Part shown: piece by piece, positions 45,141-57,670 of the stretch
Layout of the letters: each line of letters starts with the position of its first letter
How positions within the stretch are numbered: the stretch's first letter is position 1
The notes under the pieces: model-generated
The model's database searches: none
The model's input: only the letters and a program-made list of their open reading frames with translations
Told to the model about the DNA's origin: nothing
Position numbers and translations under genes: made by a program
DNA from: Iris pallida
Lineage: Eukaryota > Streptophyta > Magnoliopsida > Asparagales > Iridaceae
Direction of reading: 5' to 3'
DNA: 64,000 bases
NCBI GenBank assembly: GCA_029216955.1
Contig: JANAVB010015600.1
Location: 23,163,038 to 23,227,037 of the forward strand

Positions 45141-47983
45141 GCTATCTTATCTTAAGTGACACACAAGTCGAAACTATAGACATATTGGACTCATATCGAT
45201 CACAAAAATTCTACCGACCGAAAACTAGTCTAACTAGGGACCCGTGGAGCCTATCCTAGGTTTCATAACCTATTAGACATATCTTAGATTGATTTTTTTG
45301 GATGAATATGCAGCAAAATTAATCAACTCTAATTTAAATCAAATCCTATAACAACTTTCCTATTTTGGAACCAATTTAAATCCTAACAGATAGAATCAGT
45401 GTATCATTTATATATGCAATCAAATCCCCCAAACAAAATTCTACTCCACCACAACTTCTTTTCCCTTACGTGAATATCTTCCATCTATGATTTACGTACA
45501 CTTTTTTATATATTTCTCTATTAAAACCCTCCAATTTCTTTTCTATTTTGCACTTTTCTTTCCATCCCACAGAAACTCATCACCTCGACCTCTTCCAACC
45601 CTCTTACCACCATCATCTTGACCCTAAGACACCCCCTAAAACCTTGGCACCATCCCAAGGAGCCTTAGCCTCTAATTTGATCGATACGACGTGCGGAAGG
45701 CACCCGAAGTCGACCAAATTAGTGCTGAATTCGTCACAGCAGGTTAGTCAACTTGTAGACGAGATTTAATCAACCCTTTTTTCATCCTTTTTACTTCAAA
45801 AAAATTTGAGAGTTACCTTTATGTGTTTAATTCAACCTATGATCACTGAATCCCTCAGTTCCAAGCGGTTTGTCCGTGGCATCGATTCTACGACAGGGTA
45901 TCTAGAACTGACGAATCTGGTTGCGAGCCATTGTTCACCTATCTAAGGTCAGTTTCTAACCTTCTTATATTTTTATTCAGAATCTAGACGGCGATACCTT
46001 TCTGACACATATCTGTAGGATAGGTTTCGCATTCTTTGCTATTTTTAAAAATTTATGACATTTGCCGTGTCACCGAACTATGAAATTTTTTGCTTTCCTT
46101 GTGTCGAAAAGAGTCAAAACTCCATGAAACCATATTGAACTTTATGTTGTGCAAGGTTTAACATTAAAATTCTATTTTAACTATTTTCTAGAATTTTTAT
46201 AGAGTTTAATATTTGTAACAGTTATTGTTTTGGGCCTCATATTGCAAACCAAGTCTAGGAATAATGTTGTAGAATCAATACAAATCTTGTAAAAATATTT
46301 TTCTATGTATAAAATATATTGTTTATTATTATGTAATATTTATAAATATTTTCAAGAATTAAAATGATATTTATGTTAATAATATATATTTTTATATGTA
46401 GATCTAATACTATATATGTTATATTAAATAGAGTAGTCAATATGACTAGTTTTGGTATAAATATAGTTAAGGTCTATATACGGTAAGTACATATATAGTA
46501 AGTTATTAATTTATATTATGTTCGTATTTCGGAATTCGAGCGTAGAAACTGAGATCCGTCAATTTCAATGATCTCACATCGCTGAAATTGACAAAGCGAT
46601 CGTATGGATCGTCAAGACAAGATTATTAACCTTGTGGTTAATCGTCTTGTCTCAATTCTTATGGCATAGGTTTCGTTGTATGAATTACAGATACAAACAT
46701 AATATTTGAACCTAGAGTTTGTAATTCATAATATTAACGAATAGTGATCATAGAGATTAGTATAACCTAGCTCTAGGTGGTATGATTAATAAAATGGTTT
46801 ATGTAGGTATTACACGACTAAGAACGACCCAAACTTTCTAGGTAGCAGTGGTTAGTCATAATTGTATTTAGTAAATAATGCATATTTTTATGGTTTGGGT
46901 TGGTAGATATTGCACTTAGTATGATTCATTCGTTCATGGATGGTTCAGGTAGATTTTGGTTCTGTACTCTCCGCACAGATTGGACAAAACTCCAGGCAAG
47001 CCCACCTTGCCAAACTTTACAGTATTTACATGATTTTTTTATAGTTCCATTCTTTCTTGCTGGTTGCGTATTTCTCTCGCTTTATGTTATGGTTACTTTC
47101 TAGTTTCACGTGCACGTAGATTGTTACTTTTTATTCCATTTTACTTGTTCAATCTTTTCTATCTTGTTCATGTCTAGTGATAGTATTGCTATGCCTGTGC
47201 CATGTTTCCCTAACATGCTTGACCCGTACTTGACTTGGACATGACTAGATAGACTTGACTTTCTAGTACCTTAGGAGAGAATGTTTTATTAGCCGTGGCT
47301 ATACCTCTATTGTTAGTGCCTCCCCGGGCTATAATAGAGCACCTGTTATAGGACTGTCAGTGTCTCGCCGGGCTGCAGTTTTATCACATGCACATATAGC
47401 CATGATTAATATTATATTCTCATGACATGTCATCATCCATAGAGTTCCTTTATGTGTTATTCTTTCTCTACTGTTTATTCCTATTTTTTGTATGTTATTT
47501 ACTGTACAGTAGGCATGTATATTATGTGTCTTGCTAGTCCCCTGAGGACCTGGTAATCTCTCCAGGTAATAGATGAAGGTATGGTACACTGATGGAGGAT
47601 GATTGGTACACCAAGACTGTATGTATATTTAGTTGATATTTTATCTCTCTCTTCCGTAATTAAATTTTGTCCTATATTTGATTCTTGCTGCATTATAGCC
47701 TAGTATTGTACAAGCTTCTACTTTCTTCTAGCTTGTTCATGATAAATGTATTATTGGGGATCCACTCTAACATATTTATCTATTTTAGAATCAGTGTATT
47801 ATGGTCTGATCAACCTTACTGTACTTGATTCGTTATTGTTACCGATACTTAATGGATTGAGATATAGTTGGTCTAGAACAACCATACAGCTTATACATAT
47901 TCGAGCTGGACTGGAGTCCTCTCGATGCGTAGCTGGCATGTATACATATCCTTGTCCTACGTATTTGGGACTAGGGTGTTACA
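45141..47983 (+). repeat. Chromovirus-type solo LTR, right part
   Basis: Resumes the LTR begun at 31956. It is AT-rich without recognised genes and ends GACTAGGGTGTTACA, followed by the CATGA duplication. CpG-containing stretches lie at 45690-45930 and 46510-46620, the second with an inverted pair around GATCTCACATCGCTGAAATT. Confidence 0.8.
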
Positions 47984-48359
47984 CATGAATTGGTAATATG
48001 TGCTCTTGTTCTCTCAGGAACTACATGAGAAATGAAGGTGTATGCTATAAATATAGAGAATGCTGTAAATATGGAAGGGATGTGCTCCGGTCGGGTTTGC
48101 TACTTATTTTGGTTTCATTTGTATAATTATCATAGTTTGGATGTTTACGATGTATGAGAACCACATACAGATGTTAGATATGTTTTGTGGTTGGACAAGT
48201 GCTGGATGTTTGTGGTTGGACGTATTGGAAGTTCTTGCTGTATGAACAATATTGTTTGTTAACATAAAATTGGATTTTATAGTAATTTGATATATGTATA
48301 TCTTTTGGATTAATATTACGTGTGTTCGATTAATAATATATAATTCTTGACAGAATTAT

Positions 48360-48728
48360 GGCAAGCTTCTATTGACAGTATTTTGGCTAGCTTATCTTGA
48401 CGGTTGTCAAACGTCAACATTTAATTCAATTAAGCTGTATAAGGACTTTACATTGACGGTTTCTTGACGGCTAATAGGCTTCATCTAGACCGGAGTCAAG
48501 AATTTTTTTACCTACATTGACGGTTTCTCCAAACACTATTTTGATGGCTAAAAACAGTGAAGAAAACTATTTCATATGACGGTCAAAAACCGTCAAGAAA
48601 AGCCCTGTCAGCGACCGTCAAGAAAATGGGACACTTTTTTGACTTTGACCTACTTGACGGATCCGCAACAGTCAAGATGACCCTTTCTTGAGGGAAAACC
48701 GTCAAGAAAAGGCTTTTTTCTTGTAGTG
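48360..48728 (+). mobile_element. 3' terminus of a second CACTA-type transposon
   Basis: Ends TTTTTTCTTGTAGTG at 48714-48728. The preceding 350 bases hold about ten copies of TTGACGG or its complement CCGTCAAGAAAA (near 48398, 48449, 48463, 48519, 48576, 48588, 48615, 48654 and 48699), in both orientations. These are subterminal repeats, expected transposase binding sites. The 5' end (CACTACAAGAAAA) was not found in the window, and no transposase is recognised. It differs in word from the 12179 terminus, so it is another family. Confidence 0.82.
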
Positions 48729-50600
48729 TACATGCACACATAGCCTATGCCCAGCTACCAGAGCAAAATTCCTTGCCTGTTGTGGCACAAAGCCCCATCA
48801 TAACTATCATTCACATCTCCCTAACAACTTACCAACATCTTACACACATATATGATGTATATGCCCACTCCTCCTTTCTACAGGTCCTGCACAGTCCTTA
48901 CCTACCTGCAGTGAGATCCCAAGTGCCTGTACAGGCCCAAGCAAGCCATGTCTTGCCTTGCAACCAGGGAAATCCCCTTTCCTCTGCTTGTGCATATCAG
49001 TGCACAGGTTGCACATCCTGTTGTAGTGCTCCTCCTTTACTAACACTGATACAAACATTGGTATCAGTACAAGTGGCCTAACTGTAATGACCACTCCCTT
49101 CACTTGACAACTCCCTTCACTAGCTCACTAGCTCTAATACTAATTTTAGACACTAGGGACACTGTCACTGATACTCGACACTGACAGCACTCTAAACACT
49201 CTGGGAGGGACACACTCTATGACACACTAATTCTCAATCTACTAATACACACTAACACTGGTTGCTCAACACCCTAAGGATATTGGTTCACTCATTCACT
49301 CACACTATTAGTTCATTCTAAGGACACTCTCATCCACTCTCTGGGAACATAAACAGTCAACTCATACACAATATTATCCCATCTTTATAGTGCTACAAGT
49401 AGTACAAATAGACTGATACTTAGTCCCCTCTCCCCTTGACACTCTCTACCTCTGGATACACAGGCTCATGTATGTCCAACCTCCACCATCGGTCCGAACA
49501 CGATCCAACCTTAGCTACCAAGCAACAGCAACAACCATAACATTAACAACATCAGCAATAACAAGAATAGGGCCAACAACTTCCAACAACCACATTCAAA
49601 CACTTGATATACCTATCATTTCTCCCTCAATCTTAAATCTACTTAACACACAATCACATATATAATGAACACAGGGAACACTCAATTAGGATACTCTCCT
49701 AAACACTAAATACAAGATATATAGGCTTATGGCCAATGTGGCCTAATTGCCACACATTGGTCACTGATATGAAGTTTTTAATCCCTACTGCATGCATCAC
49801 TAGGAAGAATCCCCTACCTATTCAACTGATACTTGATTTCCTGCTACCTCCATATAACAGAAAGTATACGAGCCTCTCCCTCTTTATGTCGATCACATTC
49901 CTCCATCAATTTGCAGCCTACTATTTAGTGGCATTGCCACCATTTAGCCTAACAACATAGCAGTAGCCAAAGCCAACAGTCACAGCCTGGCCTTTATGGC
50001 ATACTGTATTGGCCATTCAAGGCCAATCACCCTCTTACAAAATTCCATAGGATACAGGTATGCATAACCCTTTCTTACATACTTGCAACCCTCTCCAACA
50101 CCCCATCTTCTTGTCACATAATAGCGGCTCCCTGCTGCCCCCCATCATGTGTGTGAGAGCACACGTCTGTTGCATGTAAGAGGACCCCCTCCTCCTAATT
50201 CCTTGCCAATTAATTTAAATTGACCCTAAATCCCCACATTCTCCTATACAACAGTTACAACTAGGAATCTGCACCCATAATGCCCTAACACACTTGACAT
50301 TAGACACAGACACTTGGCCAAGACTCAAAACAGGACGGTCCCCTTCAAGCACTCAAAACAGTGAACAAAAGTCCAAATGGATATTATATATATATTATAT
50401 ATATAATATATATATTTTATATATATATAAAAACCTATCAAATGAACTCCTAAACAATCCATATGCCTAAAATTGTACAACAAGGCTAAAATGATCCATT
50501 TATCATTTTGACAACATTTGTGGCTCCCCTCGGATTTCTCCAAGGATGACACAAAAACTTCAAATAAAATCTATCAAATGATGGTTAGAGCCTTTCCCTT
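48729..50600. other. 1.9 kb without recognised gene
   Basis: Plus strand is rich in CA, CTAACACT and ACACTCT words (low complexity around 49080-49460). No coding motif on either strand. Open frames here are chance. Confidence 0.5.
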
Positions 50601-53034
50601 CTCCCTATGGTATCCCTAGTCTATGGGTGTGTTCCTACAAGGGCATGCATGAAAATGGAGCTCAAACCTATGAAAAATGACAAGGGTTTACCTATCGGAT
50701 TTGTAACAGTCTTTATAAACATACATAAAAATCTGAAGGAACCTAGCAAACTTGCGAACCCCCTGGAGCCATTCCAGGTCTCCCCCACCCCGGCGAACTC
50801 ACCTGGCTGTTGACAGCGCCGCACCACCGCGCAGACGCCTCCAGCCACCCCCAGGCCGACGTACCCAATGTGCAGTCCGTGTTTTCCGTTAGCAAGGTAA
50901 CCCCTTTTCACTTCCCTTTTTACATCTATGTTTGATCGTTTTTGAATGAATAAGTTCCTTTTAGAAGCCTAATGACCCTCTTCGGATCCCCCAGATGGAT
51001 TCGGACATGGCCCTCTAACTTGCTTGAAAATCGAGAAGAAGTTGGGAAAACCACTTTTTTGAATGTTGAAAAATAGTTTTAAAGTACAACTTGGAAGTCA
51101 TTTTTCAGACTGATTACTAATAATTTGTAAACTAATTAAAGGCAGTCAAAAAAAATATACGAGATTGTAACGCACCATCTGGAATCACTTTTCATCCAGT
51201 ATGTAAAAGTTACACTTGGTTTAAAGTTTACGAAAAACTGTCTATTCTTTTTAAAATTTAGAAAAACTTTCCGATACGGCGTGTGCCCTGACAAATCGGG
51301 CGAGGTGGTTGCGCACTATACACATCGAAAGGTGCGTATGGAAATTGTCGATGTGTGCGAACTGACGGAACGATTTCGTACGTGTGCGCGACGAAATCAA
51401 TACGTATCCGTCAAGCTACCCCCGTAACGACGTTTTGCAAATTTGGCCATAACTTCGTGCACGTTCGTCGGATCGACAGAAAACTTGTGCCATCAGGACC
51501 GTATTGAGTTTTTGGTCCTGTATGCCAAGTTTGGTCTGAACCTCAGAAGGTTGATCAGAGCGCCAAATTTGGCGGGCCCACAATCCAACCCAATAGACGA
51601 TTTTGTGCACGGCTCATCGAAATCCAAAATTGGACATACCGTTGGATTCGTCTTTAAACTGAATTTGTAGACATGTAGTTTGACGACTTAGAGACCGTAG
51701 AATTGGCGTGCATTTTGGTGCAAAACGTTCCAATGCCGGACATCGTTTTAACCCAAATTATGAATATGCTCCTGTTCCGAAATTTCACTTTTGGACAAGC
51801 ATTTCCTAGGTATATCACTTATTTCAAGTACGTTCTTGATATTTGTTTCAGCATCCGGAGTCGTTTGAGATTATGATATCTTTGCTGATATTGTGATTCT
51901 TGGACTTGCCATCTTCGCATCACCAGGCAAGATACCTTGCCACCTTACTCTGTGATTATGTATTCATATTTTTAGTTGTTATTTTTAGTATTTCTTATTT
52001 GTTAATATATTAAAACTGTGCATCCAAGTCACACTTGGGTGCAGGCGACTCTATCGGTCGTCTTTCCGCTTTTATTTTTTTCTCTTGCATTGACTTAGTC
52101 TAGTGACCACACCTTTATTGATGAGGTATCGGTATATCTCATACGGCCTTGACACTTGCTTTACCACGTGTTGTGAGTCACATGTAGGACCATATCGCGT
52201 AGTCGCTGGCCACCGATGCGTAGAGTCGTGCGATGGATAGAGTAACTGCCAATAGAGTTGCATGCTAGTGGACTTGGCAGTTACTAGAGGTTTCATGAGT
52301 CATGATGTGACCCTACTAGTATTGGGTGGAAGGACAAGCTTCCTTAACGTATGGGACACTTATGCACTTACCTATTTCTGATCCTGCTGGACATTGACAT
52401 TCGAGGAATGTTATGCTTTGAGGTCCCTGTATCCTGATGGACCATACCTGAGTTTCCTGCTCCTGAGCCGGATGCCCATACGTTGAAGGTCTGTTCTTAA
52501 CTGTATTATCACTGTAGAACTGGTAGGCACCCTATTACATGCATCCCTTTCTTATTATTATTATCACAGTTACATGGCATGGTTTCTTGTATCTTGTTAC
52601 GTCCCTCTGAGGACCTAGTTATCTCTCCAGGATTAGACGATTTTCCGCAGGAGTACGGAGCGACACTGGATCCATCCTACATTGATGGCGAGGCATCTCC
52701 CGCTGACTTCTAGCTTATTGATTCCTGGAGATATTTTAGTGGAACATTTTTATCTATTTACTTCTATTTGCGGAGGTTGGACTCTGATCTTTGTGACTTT
52801 TATCATACCTGTTTGGAGTGGAATGACCACCCGGCTATCTTTTGATACACTCATTTATTATCTGGACTTTATTATCTTCTGTGTGAGCTTTGATGAGATT
52901 AGATTATATTATATGGCCTGTGACGATTTATTATAGGTTATACGTATACGAGATACATTTATTAGGGTATTGTTCGTATATGTGCAACTAGCATGTTCAA
53001 TACGCGTTCTATGATTTTGGACTGGGGAGTTACA
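50601..53034 (+). repeat. Decayed chromovirus LTR (left edge not defined)
   Basis: The right edge is fixed by GGACTGGGGAGTTACA at 53034 and by the conserved leader that follows. Inside, 52550-52700 has the layout seen in the other chromovirus LTRs (GAGGACCTAGTTATCTCTCC, then a short acidic frame). A CpG-rich word cluster (GTGTGCG, CGTACG, TCGATG) lies at 51290-51420. The left edge is only a guess. Confidence 0.55.
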
Positions 53035-54392
53035 TATTTTTGCGGTGCCCCATACAGGTCAGAAAATATTGTTGGATTACATGACTGTGCCCAATAAGCC
53101 TGCTATTGGAATATGAATAGTATCTCATCCAGACTACTAACTCCTTTGACTTCCAACCTTTTCGAAATTTGATTATTGATATCTAACCTTCCTAATATCG
53201 TCCTATTCTTCCTCGTACAACAGTATGAATCTCAAAAGCGGACGCACTTCTGCCTTGTCCCTCACATCTGGTGAATAGGCTACCCGGAGGGACAGAATCC
53301 TCCCATGACTCCGTAACACCATACCAGCCAGGACAGTCGTAGCCTACTACGACACCGTGACGGTGCAGAGATCGCAGCACCCCCAGCCATCCAGGCTGAA
53401 CAGGACACTACCATGCCACTAGGGGGAATGCACCACTGCCTCCACCACCACCATTCCTCGGCAGTTTCCACCACAGTCGTGGCCCAAGATGCCTCCACCA
53501 CCGACGGATAGGAGCCCTACTTCCCAGTTTATGTACGCCATGATGCAGGATCAGTGGCAGCTGACTGAGCTGATGAGACAAACCATGATGGCAGCATTGG
53601 CTAGACCTCCACCTCCGGCACCGTTACCAGCACCAACACCGGCTCTGCATCCTTATGAAGGCTCTATCAAGACCTTCACAGACATGAACCCCAAGTCCTT
53701 CATAGAAACGGAGAAGCCACTATAGGTGTAACAATGGCTCATTAGTACGGAGAAACTACTGAAGGCATCCCAGTTGCCAGCTCGAGATTGGATGACAACG
53801 GTGGACCTACTATTAGAGGATAATGTTGACCACTGGTGGAAGGTGAAAAAGAGACGATTAGGTGCTGGGATCACTTGGAAGCTGTTCTATGATCTATTCT
53901 ATGAGAGATTCTTCCCCATCCATGTTCGAGACGGTCTCTATGACCAGTTCCTCCATTTGAAGTAAGGAAATATGACAGTTGACGAGTATGACTCAGAGTT
54001 CAATCGACTGAGTAGATTTGGGGCAGGATTGATCCAGACAGAGTTAGAGAAGGCAAGGAGATTTCATTAGGGGCTTGCACCATAGCTCAAGTGTTATACG
54101 ACTACCCAGTCTTGAGCCTCCTATTCAGCTATCTTGGATGAAGCTCGTACTCAAGAGACTATTCGTAAGGAGCAGCAGCAAACATTGAGACGTCATACAC
54201 CAGCAGTGACACCAGCCCGAGCTACTCCGGGAGGACCTATCAGGAGGCCTACATGACAGTTCCAATAGAGGTCCACACCTTATCAGAAGCCCACCTGCAA
54301 CTATTACAGGAAGTAGGAACACCTCTTGAAGGACTGTCGAACTTGACTTGGAGCATGCTTGAGATGCGGGTCAGGATAACACAAGGTGAAGG
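53035..54392 (+). pseudogene. Decayed chromovirus leader and gag, cut by a copia insertion
   Basis: The leader (GCGGTGCCCCATACAGGTC) resembles that of the complete chromovirus. Gag pieces: FMYAMMQDQWQLTELMRQTM, YEGSIKTFTDMNPKSFIET (then two stops), WMTTVDLLLEDNVDHWWK, WKLFYDLFYERFFPIHVRDG, YDQFLHLK, stop, MTVDEYDSEFNRLSRFGAG and EARTQETIRKEQQQTLRR. A zinc-knuckle start (CNYYRK) is reached near 54300, and homology runs to about 54390, where the next element begins. Several stops; not functional. Confidence 0.85.
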
Positions 54393-55620
54393 TGTAGGAC
54401 CGTTGAGCACATCTAGAGGGGGTTGAATAGAGTGAGTGCGCGAGTGCAGTAGAAAATATTACCAATTTAAAAATTATAAACAGATAACTATGGCAGTGAA
54501 TAAAAGACAGTAATAAATATAACAAGAGATAGAGAGATTAAACTCAGTGACACAGCGATGTATACTTGTATCCCTCTGAGAGGACTAATCCAGTCTTGAG
54601 TACTCTTGCTCGATGTTAATCCACTAAGGCACAAGCTAATTGAGAGCTTGCAGTCTCTTACAACACCGTGCTTGGTGACAAGTGCACGACCAACTTCACA
54701 ACACCGTGCTTGGTGACGAACGCATGACCGGCTCCACAATAGAGATAATTTTTGTACTTTGAACAACCTCTTTTACAACTCTTGAGAACCAAAAGACTCT
54801 AGATCGAAATAGATATTACTGGCTTTTGGCTAAGAGGAGTGTAGGTGTGATATGAAAACTTTGATCGGATGAAAACACTTATTGAAGAGAGAAGAGAAGA
54901 TGAAATTGATTGAATGATTTGGAATGAGAATTCTCTTCTATTTATAGGTGTTTTTAGGACCGAACTCGGACAGAGTTCTGGCAGAGTTCTGATGCAAAGA
55001 TTTTGCATTTGAACATTGCATGCAGATTTGGAGGCAACAAATATTTAAATTTAAACTCACCGAACTCGGTCAGAGTTCGGACCGAAATCGACTTGAGTTC
55101 TGTCTAGGTAAAAATGTTAAACATTTGTAAAATATTGTTGCAGAATGGAATTGAACTTTTTTGTCGGTAGAATGTTGATAGGTAGGTTGTATAGAAAAGT
55201 GGACAATGATTAACCTAAGCCAATATTACCCAGTCGATCTTACAATTTATATCCCAGACACAATAAAGATAAAATACATAATAAATTGTAAAATAACTCG
55301 GACTAGATTCCAATGAAAGTAATCTTCAGACTGATGATTTACGTGCTTGCTGATGCAGTAGTACGCTTGTTGATATTGATTTCATAAGACCTGAAATGAT
55401 TAGCAGCAGTTTGTATATTTTGTGTATTGACTTAAGTTTATCGATTATTAAAATCGGGTGTGACCACGGAATGGGCCAAAAATCTCTTCCATTTTGATAA
55501 TTGACAAACTTGAGTCTATACCAAAATATATCTAAATAGAACAAATAAAATTACCTGGTAAAAAATGGTGGTTTTGGTATTCTTTCTTTGATTATTGATT
55601 TTGGTATTGTGCGCTTTCTC
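54393..55620 (-). repeat. 3' LTR of Copia C (inner edge approximate)
   Basis: The outer end is TGTAGGACCGTTGAGC on the plus strand. A TATA-like TATAAATAG (minus strand) is at 54938-54946. At 54960-55100 there are words CCGAACTCGG and CAGAGTTC in both orientations, the same as in the Copia B LTR. The inner edge is placed near a purine-rich tract (minus strand AAAGGGAGAGAAAG at about 55615); no second LTR is available to prove it. Confidence 0.6.
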
Positions 55621-55928
55621 TCCCTTTGTCAATGAAAAAATGGTTTTGGCTCCCCCGTAATGTGTGAAGCCAACAATGTTCGTCAAACAGACAAAGTAAT
55701 ACTAGAGAGAGAACCAAATAACAACATTGCCACAAATAACAAGTGAATAAAAGAAATAACTAGTAGTGAAATACTAAAAATGTCATGCATAAAAGAAAGG
55801 TACAACCATCATAACCATCACAAAGTACTAATAAATGTCTAACTGTAAAGTTTAGACATATAAAAAAAACTACATCAAAGATCATCATCTATCAGACCTT
55901 ATCCAAAATCTACTAGTTTAAGTCCTCA

Positions 55929-57134
55929 TCACATCGGAGTGTCGTTACCTCCAGGAGCATCCATTGGAAAATATGTAGCAGTAGGATCGAAGTGAGGAAA
56001 TGTCGCCTCATCGTCGAACCTTGGTCCAGGGAAGCTGGGGTGATGAAGTATGGTAACTGGATGTGATGGGTCATGAGAGAGACTCCAGTGATAATCAGCA
56101 ATGCTGTTCCATAACACCTGAGCCTGGATAATATGGCGGAACTCTGAGTCAAGATAGCCCTGATATTGTTGCACAGAGAGGGCAACGAAATCATCAAAGC
56201 GCTGATAGAAGCCAGGGTCAAAACCCGGAGCAGGGGCTAGAGCAGCAGTAGCAGGAGAGGCCTCGGGGTCAGCATCTGTAATAGGCTGAGCACCAGGAGG
56301 CAGATGAGGAGTAGGATATAACTTAGGCCTACTAAGCTCAATGATAGTGGAGGAGTAAGGACAGGTTTGAAGATCGATTTCAAACCTCCTAAAGATAGAA
56401 GCCAAATGCATAGGATAGATGAGGCTACGTCCTGCATTTCTGCAGTTGAGCATCCAAGCCATCATAGTCTTTGGAACAGAGAATAGAATACCAAAGTGAA
56501 TATGGTACATGGCTGACAATTCCAGGAAGATAATCTCATCAGAGGATCCCTTATTCGGAAGAAGAACAAAGAATACTAACTTATGGAGTTCATAGAAGTT
56601 TTGGTTGAGATGCTTGTAATAAACTCTTCTAGGAACAGGTTTGGGATGGCACAAAAGTTCTTTGAAGAAATCAAAATTGACACCTTTAGGGAATTGAATG
56701 TGATGAATGTCCACTAAAGCTTCACCTACATCAGGAACATGAAAGTATTCACTGATGTCGGTGGCACTGAATTCTAGTTCTTGTCCAGCAACACAAGATT
56801 AAAAATTTCCATTCTCTTTTACTTGCAGGTTGCAGTAAAACATACGAACAACATTATCATAAATGTTCTTAGCTACTTCAAAAAAATCACGAAAACCGAG
56901 ACGGTCGAAAGTGGGAGCATATTCAGAAAAGATAGTAAAGTTTACACGTGCTCCAGTACAAAATCTATAACCAGAACCAAAGGTCCAAAAATTCCTTGTC
57001 AGAAAGAGACCGGAATCATAATCATCAGATCCCGTAGGTCTAGCTGGACTAAAGACATTAGTGGGAACATAGTCAGACGAGAATGACCCTGCATATGAGG
57101 AATCAACCTTTCTCTTTTGGTGCTTAGGTGCCAT
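55929..57134 (-). pseudogene. Copia C 3' ORF in env-like position (plant transposon protein family)
   Basis: Starts MAPKHQKRKVD and runs 401 codons with a single TAA at about 56801. Recognisable stretches are DRLGFRDFFEVAKNIYDNVV, FYCNLQVKENG, GQELEFSATDISEYFHVPD and YPMHLASIFRRFEIDL, which match the widespread uncharacterised plant retrotransposon protein family found in such 3' ORFs. The C-terminal third is Pro/Ala/Asp-rich (PEASPATAALAPAPGFDPGF). I see no signal peptide or transmembrane segment, so calling it an envelope is not justified. It is in sense with pol, unlike the antisense genes of the Tat elements. Confidence 0.75.
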
Positions 57135-57670
57135 TGATGAGAAGGAGAGGATAATGGAATACCTTCGAAGAGGACGAAGATGATGGAGAAGAATAGCCCA
57201 CTAGACTCCTGAGAAGCTCGAATGGAAGGAGGAGGAAGAGTTCTTTGGAGTATAGGAGGGTTTTTCTCGGTTGAAGGATGAGAAAAAATGGAAGGAAGAA
57301 GAGGACTAAATAGGGCTAGGACCGGCTGTTCGGTTTTGGAATCAGCACAGCGCCGATCGAACTCGGTCCGAACTCGGTCAGAGTTTGGCTGCTTGTATTC
57401 TCAATGCCATAAATGCAGTATTTGTTTAAAAATTTGAGTTTATAACTGTTGTACTTCTTTATTTAATAACTTCTATTACTTTGGGTTAGCAGTAGGGGCT
57501 GGATCCCAGCTAGTGGTAGTCCGAAGACTAGTACATCATGTCGCTTCAGGCTATTTACACCTGTATGACAGAAGGACCCTTTCGGCTTGTACCCAAAATA
57601 ATTTTCGTTAAATAAATTACAAAGTTTCGAGTTATAAAAATAAATTTAATAAACATACTACATTATGAAT
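57135..57670. other. Copia C spacer between pol and the 3' ORF
   Basis: No coding. At 57345-57395 it has GAACTCGG and CAGAGTT words (CCGATCGAACTCGGTCCG...), the same as in the LTR of this element, directly upstream of the 3' ORF. Confidence 0.6.

Noticed and set aside
50621..50911. Small open frame on the minus strand with GYVGLGVAGGVCAVV
   Set aside because: Lies in the decayed LTR zone, no family recognised, no support on either side.
56237..56437. Leucine-rich hydrophobic frame overlapping the Copia C 3' ORF
   Set aside because: It is another frame of the 3' ORF; the main frame has family motifs and this one does not.
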